NCBI GenBank assembly: GCA_035272265.1 | Contig: DATEQV010000462.1 | Span: 1-9,300, forward strand | Origin: Acidisphaera sp035272265 | Lineage (GTDB): Bacteria > Pseudomonadota > Alphaproteobacteria > Acetobacterales > Acetobacteraceae | Length of the DNA: 9,300 nt | Reading direction: 5' to 3' | Shown here: piece by piece, positions 5,740 through 9,300 of the stretch | How the letters are laid out: each line of letters begins with the position of its first letter | How positions within the stretch are numbered: position 1 is the first letter of the stretch | Translations under genes and position numbers: made by a program | The notes under the pieces: generated by a model | What the model was told of the DNA's origin: nothing | The model's input: only the letters and a program-made list of their open reading frames with translations | Databases searched by the model: none

Positions 5740-7068
5740 TCAGTCCGCCGCTTCCGCCTCCTCCGGCTCCTCGAGCTCGAACTGGTCCGCCTCTTCGTCA
5801 TAGACGAACAGCTCGGCGTAGCGGCCCCAGGCGACGGCGGTGCGCAGCGTCGCCTCGGCGTATTCGGGCGACATGCTGTCCTCGAGTTCGTCGCGGAACC
5901 GCACGGCGCTCGCCCGGTGGTTCGGCCGCTCGTCCAGCACGCGCCGGATGCTCGCGATCAGCGGCACGCTGGCGCGCAAAGTCGTCGCGAACAGCTTCTT
6001 GCGGTGATCGAGGTCGGAGTGCGCGAACTCCCCCCCGAGCGGCGTCAGCTTGATGTCGCCTTCTTCCAGCTCGGCGAAGCGCAGCAGCTGCAGCATTTCG
6101 CCCAAGGGCAGCAGTTCGTCGACCTCGAGCTGCAGCGACTCCGCGAGCGCCGGCAGGTCGGCCTTGCCCTCGTACGGCGGTGCGGCCAGTGTCTCCAGCA
6201 GGCCCGACATCAGGTTGGTGCCGACCGACGCGAGCGGGGTGGCGAACGCCGCGGCCGGCGTCGGCGCGGTGACCCGCTCGGTGCCGGGCTGGCGGCGGGT
6301 CATGACGGCATAGATCTCGTCGACCAGCTTGCGGAACGCCGGATCGAGGCGGTTGCGCGGATGCGCGAACGGCACCCGCAGCTCGTGCGCCACACGGCCG
6401 GGGTTGCTCTGGAAGACCAGGATGCGGTCGGCCATCAGCACCGCTTCCTCGATATTGTGCGTCACCATCAGGATCGCCTTGATCGGCAGCTTGCCCTCGG
6501 TCCACAGGTCGATCAGGTCGGTGCGCAGCGTCTCGGCGGTCAGCACATCGAGCGCGCTGAACGGTTCGTCCATCAGCAGCAGGTCGGGATGCACGACCAG
6601 CGCGCGCGCGAGGCCGACGCGCTGGCGCATGCCGCCCGACAGCTCCTTCGGATAGGCGGTCTCGAAGCCGCCCAGGCCGATCAGGTCGATCGCTTCCTCG
6701 GCGCGCTTCTCGCGCTCGGCCTTCGGGACCCCCTGCGCCTCCAGCCCAAGCTCCACGTTCTCGCTCACCGTCAGCCAGGGCAGCAGCGCGAAGCTCTGGA
6801 ACACCATCGCCACGCCGTCGAACGGCCCGGTGACCGGCTTGCCGCGATACCGCACGTCGCCCGCGGTCGGCCGCAGCAGGCCGGCGACGATGCGCATCAG
6901 GGTCGACTTGCCCGAGCCCGAGCGGCCGAGCAGGGCGACGATCTCGCTCTCGCGCAGCGTCAGCTGCACGTTATCGAGGACCAGCAGATCGGTGTTGTTG
7001 TCCTTGTGATACGCCTGCCGGCAGTTATCGACCTGCAGCAGCGTCTGGTGGACCGAGGCGGTATCCAT
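5740..7068 (-). CDS. ABC transporter ATPase, NitT/TauT type, with C-terminal AAA-associated domain
   Basis: The 442-residue cytoplasmic ATPase powers the permease encoded just upstream. Residues 1-260 form the nucleotide-binding domain: Walker A GRSGSGKST (48-56), Q-loop VFQSF (Gln91), signature LSGGMRQR (143-150), Walker B LLLMDEP (163-169), D-loop SALD and switch His204 (VTHNIEEA). All catalytic residues are intact, and the overall sequence resembles the nitrate/sulfonate/taurine ATPases (SsuB, TauB, NrtD). Residues from about 284 to 425 form an extra domain like the C-terminal AAA-associated domain (Pfam AAA_assoc_C), probably regulatory. The tail is very acidic (EEADQFELEEPEEAEAAD). Ordinary SsuB/TauB proteins of about 250-270 residues lack this part. 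The start ATG at 7068 has AAAGGA six bases upstream, overlapping the permease stop codon, so the two genes are one operon and may be translationally coupled. The substrate cannot be read from the ATPase. Confidence 0.95.
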   Translation of the reverse strand: MDTASVHQTLLQVDNCRQAYHKDNNTDLLVLDNVQLTLRESEIVALLGRSGSGKSTLMRIVAGLLRPTAGDVRYRGKPVTGPFDGVAMVFQSFALLPWLTVSENVELGLEAQGVPKAEREKRAEEAIDLIGLGGFETAYPKELSGGMRQRVGLARALVVHPDLLLMDEPFSALDVLTAETLRTDLIDLWTEGKLPIKAILMVTHNIEEAVLMADRILVFQSNPGRVAHELRVPFAHPRNRLDPAFRKLVDEIYAVMTRRQPGTERVTAPTPAAAFATPLASVGTNLMSGLLETLAAPPYEGKADLPALAESLQLEVDELLPLGEMLQLLRFAELEEGDIKLTPLGGEFAHSDLDHRKKLFATTLRASVPLIASIRRVLDERPNHRASAVRFRDELEDSMSPEYAEATLRTAVAWGRYAELFVYDEEADQFELEEPEEAEAAD

Positions 7069-7074
7069 GGCGGA

Positions 7075-7080
7075 TCCTTT
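7075..7080 (-). promoter_or_regulatory. Shine-Dalgarno site of the ABC ATPase, overlapping the permease stop
   Basis: AAAGGA on the minus strand begins with the last base of the permease TGA codon (7082-7080) and ends six bases before the ATPase ATG. This layout implies co-transcription and possibly coupled translation of the permease and the ATPase. Confidence 0.7.
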
Positions 7081-8822
7081 CAGCCGAGCGTCGTGCGGCG
7101 TACGGCGTAGGCATACATCGGGCGCCAGATCGCGCGGTTGAACACCAGCACGAAGGCGCTCATCACCGCGACGCCCAGCACGACTTTCGCCATGTCACCG
7201 TTCGCGGTCGCGTCGGCGATGTAGGCGCCGAGCCCGTGCGCCTCCACCTTGTCATTGCCCCAGCTCGCGACCTCGGCGACGATCGATGCGTTCCACGATC
7301 CGCCCGAGGCGGTGATCGCGCCGGTGACGAAATACGGGAAGATCCCCGGGAGCATCACCTTGCGCCACCACATCCAGCCGCCGACGCGGAAGTTCGCCGC
7401 CACTTCGCGCAGATCGGTCGGGAACGCCGCCGCACCGGCGATGACGTTGAACACGATATACCACTGGGTGCCGAGCACGATCAGCGGCGTCAGCCAGATG
7501 TCGGGATTGAGCTTGTAGGTGACGATGGCGATGACGAAGATCGGGAAGAACAGGTTCGCCGGGAAGGCCGCCATGAACTGCGCCGCCGGCTGCACGCGCC
7601 GCGCCCAGGCCGGCCGCAGGCCGACCCAGACGCTGATCGGCACCCAAAAGACGGTCGCCAGCGCCATCAGCAGCAGCACCCGGATCATCGTATAGACGCC
7701 GAGCAGCGCGGCCTGGCCGAGGTCCGACCAGCCGAGCGTCTCGGTGACGTAGGCGACGATCTGCCAGATCGCATATGCCGCCACCGCGGCGACGATGACC
7801 ATGAAGACGACGTCGCCGAGGCGCGAGCCGCCCCGGCCGGCCCAGGCGCGTCCCAGGCGGGGCGCGCGGCCCAGCCGCAGGCCGGTCACGTAGCTGAAAG
7901 CGCCGCCGACGCCGTCGCCGACCGCGCGCATCAGGCGGGTGCGCCGCATCACCTTCAGCACCCACGGGTCCTCGCCCTCGACCCCGGCGGTCAGCTCGAC
8001 GCGGAACTTGGACGACCACGCCGTCAGCGGCCGGAACAGCAGCTGGTCATACAGCAGGATCACCACCGCCATCGCCAGGATTGCCCAGAAGATCCCCCCC
8101 ATGTCGCGCTTGTCGAGCGCGGTCGCGACATACGAACCGATGCCAGGCAGCTTCCAGGTGTTGTCGCCGACCGTGATCGCCTCGCTGGCCACGACGAAGA
8201 ACCAGCCGCCCGACATCGACAGCATCATGTTCCAGATCAGCCCGGGCATCGCGAACGGCACTTCCAGCCGCCAGAACTTCTGCCATGATGTCAGCCGGAA
8301 CGACCGCGCTGCTTCGTCGAGGTCGGTCGGCATCGTCTTGAGTGACTGATAGAGGCTGAACGCCATGTTCCAGGCCTGGCTGGTGAAAATCGCGAAGATC
8401 GCCGCAAGCTCCAGCCCGGCGATGCTGCCGGGGAACAGGCTCATGAAGAAGACGGTGGTGAAGGTCAGGAACCCGAGAATCGGCACCGACTGCAACACGT
8501 CGAGGATCGGGATCATCACCAGCTCGGCGCGCCGGCTTTTCGCCGCCAGAGTCGCGTAGGTGAAGGTGAAGAACAGCGACGCGGCCAGGGCTGCGAACAT
8601 GCGCAGCGTGGTGCGCGCGGCATAGTAGGGCAGGTACGACGGATCGAGCTGGATCTCCGCGGTGGCCGTCCCGTTCAGCTTGACGAAGGCGCCGGGCACG
8701 ACGTGGGCGGCGCCGACGATCAGGCCGAAGACGGTCAGGATCGCGGCGAGGTCCCAGATGTTCGGCAGACGGCGGCCGAGCGTCAGGCCGTGGGTCGCGC
8801 CGGTATGCGTGGTATCGGACAT
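7080..8822 (-). CDS. ABC transporter permease with two fused membrane domains (NitT/TauT type)
   Basis: The 580-residue inner-membrane protein joins two BPD_transp_1 permease domains in one chain. The first half (about 20-270) has six predicted membrane segments and an EAA-type loop DEAARSFRLTSWQKFWRLEVP (169-189). The second half (about 335-570) has six more and a loop REVAANFRVGGWMWWRKVMLP (472-492). Each loop would contact one ATPase subunit, so one permease plus an ATPase dimer makes a complete translocation unit. An Arg/Gly-rich linker (about 315-336, LRLGRAPRLGRAWAGRGG) connects the halves. The two halves are diverged, so the fusion is not a recent duplication. I chose ATG 8822 (MSDTTHTG) over the in-frame ATG 8858 because the 12 extra residues are not family-like, but neither has a strong ribosome site. 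No substrate-binding protein gene lies beside it, and the substrate is unknown; nitrate, sulfonate and bicarbonate are only the family's known range. Confidence 0.93.
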   Translation of the reverse strand: MSDTTHTGATHGLTLGRRLPNIWDLAAILTVFGLIVGAAHVVPGAFVKLNGTATAEIQLDPSYLPYYAARTTLRMFAALAASLFFTFTYATLAAKSRRAELVMIPILDVLQSVPILGFLTFTTVFFMSLFPGSIAGLELAAIFAIFTSQAWNMAFSLYQSLKTMPTDLDEAARSFRLTSWQKFWRLEVPFAMPGLIWNMMLSMSGGWFFVVASEAITVGDNTWKLPGIGSYVATALDKRDMGGIFWAILAMAVVILLYDQLLFRPLTAWSSKFRVELTAGVEGEDPWVLKVMRRTRLMRAVGDGVGGAFSYVTGLRLGRAPRLGRAWAGRGGSRLGDVVFMVIVAAVAAYAIWQIVAYVTETLGWSDLGQAALLGVYTMIRVLLLMALATVFWVPISVWVGLRPAWARRVQPAAQFMAAFPANLFFPIFVIAIVTYKLNPDIWLTPLIVLGTQWYIVFNVIAGAAAFPTDLREVAANFRVGGWMWWRKVMLPGIFPYFVTGAITASGGSWNASIVAEVASWGNDKVEAHGLGAYIADATANGDMAKVVLGVAVMSAFVLVFNRAIWRPMYAYAVRRTTLG

Positions 8823-8871
8823 GCGCTGGACCCACGGGATTGAGAGGCCCCGCCCCATAGCCCGGCCCTAC

Positions 8872-8886
8872 GGCCGTGTCACGGCC
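8872..8886. promoter_or_regulatory. Perfect 15-bp palindrome upstream of the permease gene (candidate operator)
   Basis: GGCCGTG-T-CACGGCC is a perfect inverted repeat centred at 8879, 14 bases upstream of the in-frame ATG at 8858 and 50 upstream of the preferred ATG at 8822. It could bind a dimeric regulator. It could also form a six-bp hairpin with a three-base loop, but no T-run follows on the minus strand, so a Rho-independent terminator for dut is unlikely. A related half-site pair lies at 8904-8912. Confidence 0.35.
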
Positions 8887-8903
8887 CCGCGATGTTTCAG
8901 GTA

Positions 8904-8912
8904 GGTGACACC
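8904..8912. promoter_or_regulatory. Second GTG-N-CAC palindrome downstream of dut
   Basis: GGTG-A-CACC is centred at 8908, 29 bases (close to three helix turns) from the centre of the 8872-8886 palindrome. Both share a GTG-N-CAC core. It starts three bases beyond the dut stop codon. Nine bases in a GC-rich sequence are weak evidence alone; the pairing is what makes it worth noting. Confidence 0.25.
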
Positions 8913-8914
8913 CC

Positions 8915-9300
8915 TCAGCCCGTCGATCCGAACCCGGCCGCGCCCCGCGCGCTCGGCGCGGAGAACGCCTCCACCACGCTGAACGCCGGCCGCAGCACCG
9001 GGACGAACATCATCTGGGCGAAACGTTCGCCGGGCGTGAGCACGATCGGCTCGGTGCCGGGCGCGTTGCGGTTCCAGGCGCTGACCATCACCGGGCCGGT
9101 GTAGTCGGGGTCGATCAGCCCGACGAGGTTGCCCAGCACCAGCCCGCGCTTGTGGCCCACGCCCGAGCGCGGCAGCACCAGCGCGGCCATCCCCGCCGCT
9201 TCCATGTGCACCGCGATGCCCGACGAGATCAGCACCGCCGGATCGCCCGGTGCGATCGTCATCGGCGCATCGATGCAGGCGTGCAGATCGATTGCCGCGG
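8915..9300 (-). CDS. dut: Deoxyuridine 5'-triphosphate nucleotidohydrolase (dUTPase), 5' end outside window
   Basis: The enzyme hydrolyses dUTP to dUMP and pyrophosphate, keeping uracil out of DNA and supplying dUMP for dTMP synthesis; it is a cytoplasmic homotrimer. About 127 C-terminal residues are visible of a usual length near 150. The open frame runs through the right edge, and the Met at 9262 is internal because motif 1 (AIDLHA) lies upstream of it. Motif 2 is PRSGVGHKRG, motif 3 is GLIDPDYTGPVMV with the catalytic Asp in LID and the stacking Tyr, motif 4 is PGERFAQMMFVPV, and motif 5 is RGAAGFGSTG at the extreme C-terminus. Motif 5 is normally RGxGGFGSTG, so one glycine is replaced by alanine here. 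The resemblance to the E. coli enzyme is strong through motifs 2-4. In many alphaproteobacteria dut follows coaBC, which would lie to the right, but that is not visible. Confidence 0.95.
   Translation of the reverse strand, partial: AAIDLHACIDAPMTIAPGDPAVLISSGIAVHMEAAGMAALVLPRSGVGHKRGLVLGNLVGLIDPDYTGPVMVSAWNRNAPGTEPIVLTPGERFAQMMFVPVLRPAFSVVEAFSAPSARGAAGFGSTG

Noticed and set aside
5917..8288. Long plus-strand open frames opposite the ABC ATPase (5917-7110) and permease (7236-8288) genes
   Set aside because: Their translations are His/Arg/Gln-rich low-complexity shadows of genes with intact diagnostic motifs on the minus strand.
8823..8858. Twelve-residue N-terminal extension of the permease (ATG at 8858)
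   Set aside because: Neither start has a strong ribosome site. The MSDTTHTG start looks more family-like and leaves room for the palindrome upstream, so 8822 is preferred while the longer form remains possible.

Overview
The window is very GC-rich and compact. Its gene content and gene order (a RluD-type pseudouridine synthase immediately upstream of rpoH, with a small membrane-protein gene diverging from it) point to an alphaproteobacterium. The malonyl-CoA decarboxylase and overall base composition would fit Rhodospirillales or Acetobacteraceae, but that finer placement is inference. All genes except one small one lie on the minus strand, so transcription runs mostly right to left.

From right to left: (a) the 3' part of a dUTPase gene (dut) enters from the right edge. 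(b) After a short gap holding two GTG-N-CAC palindromes comes a two-gene ABC transporter operon. It encodes a fused double permease of 12 predicted membrane segments and an ATPase with a C-terminal regulatory extension, both of the nitrate/sulfonate/taurine (NitT/TauT) type. No substrate-binding protein gene is present. (c) A small plus-strand gene for a single-span membrane protein converges on the ATPase gene and diverges from the pseudouridine synthase gene, about 30 bases separating the two starts. (d) The RluD-like 23S rRNA pseudouridine synthase gene is followed, after a roughly 270-base AT-richer leader, by rpoH, the heat-shock sigma factor, which ends at a strong Rho-independent terminator. 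(e) Next comes a likely two-gene unit: malonyl-CoA decarboxylase (TTG start, strong Shine-Dalgarno) and a class III CoA-transferase. The last 204 bases at the left edge hold no gene I can support.

Functionally, the decarboxylase and the CoA-transferase could form a short malonate route in which the transferase activates malonate by exchange and the decarboxylase releases acetyl-CoA and CO2. rluD and rpoH belong to ribosome maturation and stress control, and dut to nucleotide-pool sanitation. I found no CRISPR array, insertion sequence, tRNA, rRNA, phage gene or defence system. The less ordinary signals are three short tandem repeats (inside the decarboxylase, across its stop codon, and at the start of the pseudouridine synthase), the transporter without a binding protein, and the paired palindromes in front of it. 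I see no clear sign of a wholly new system.
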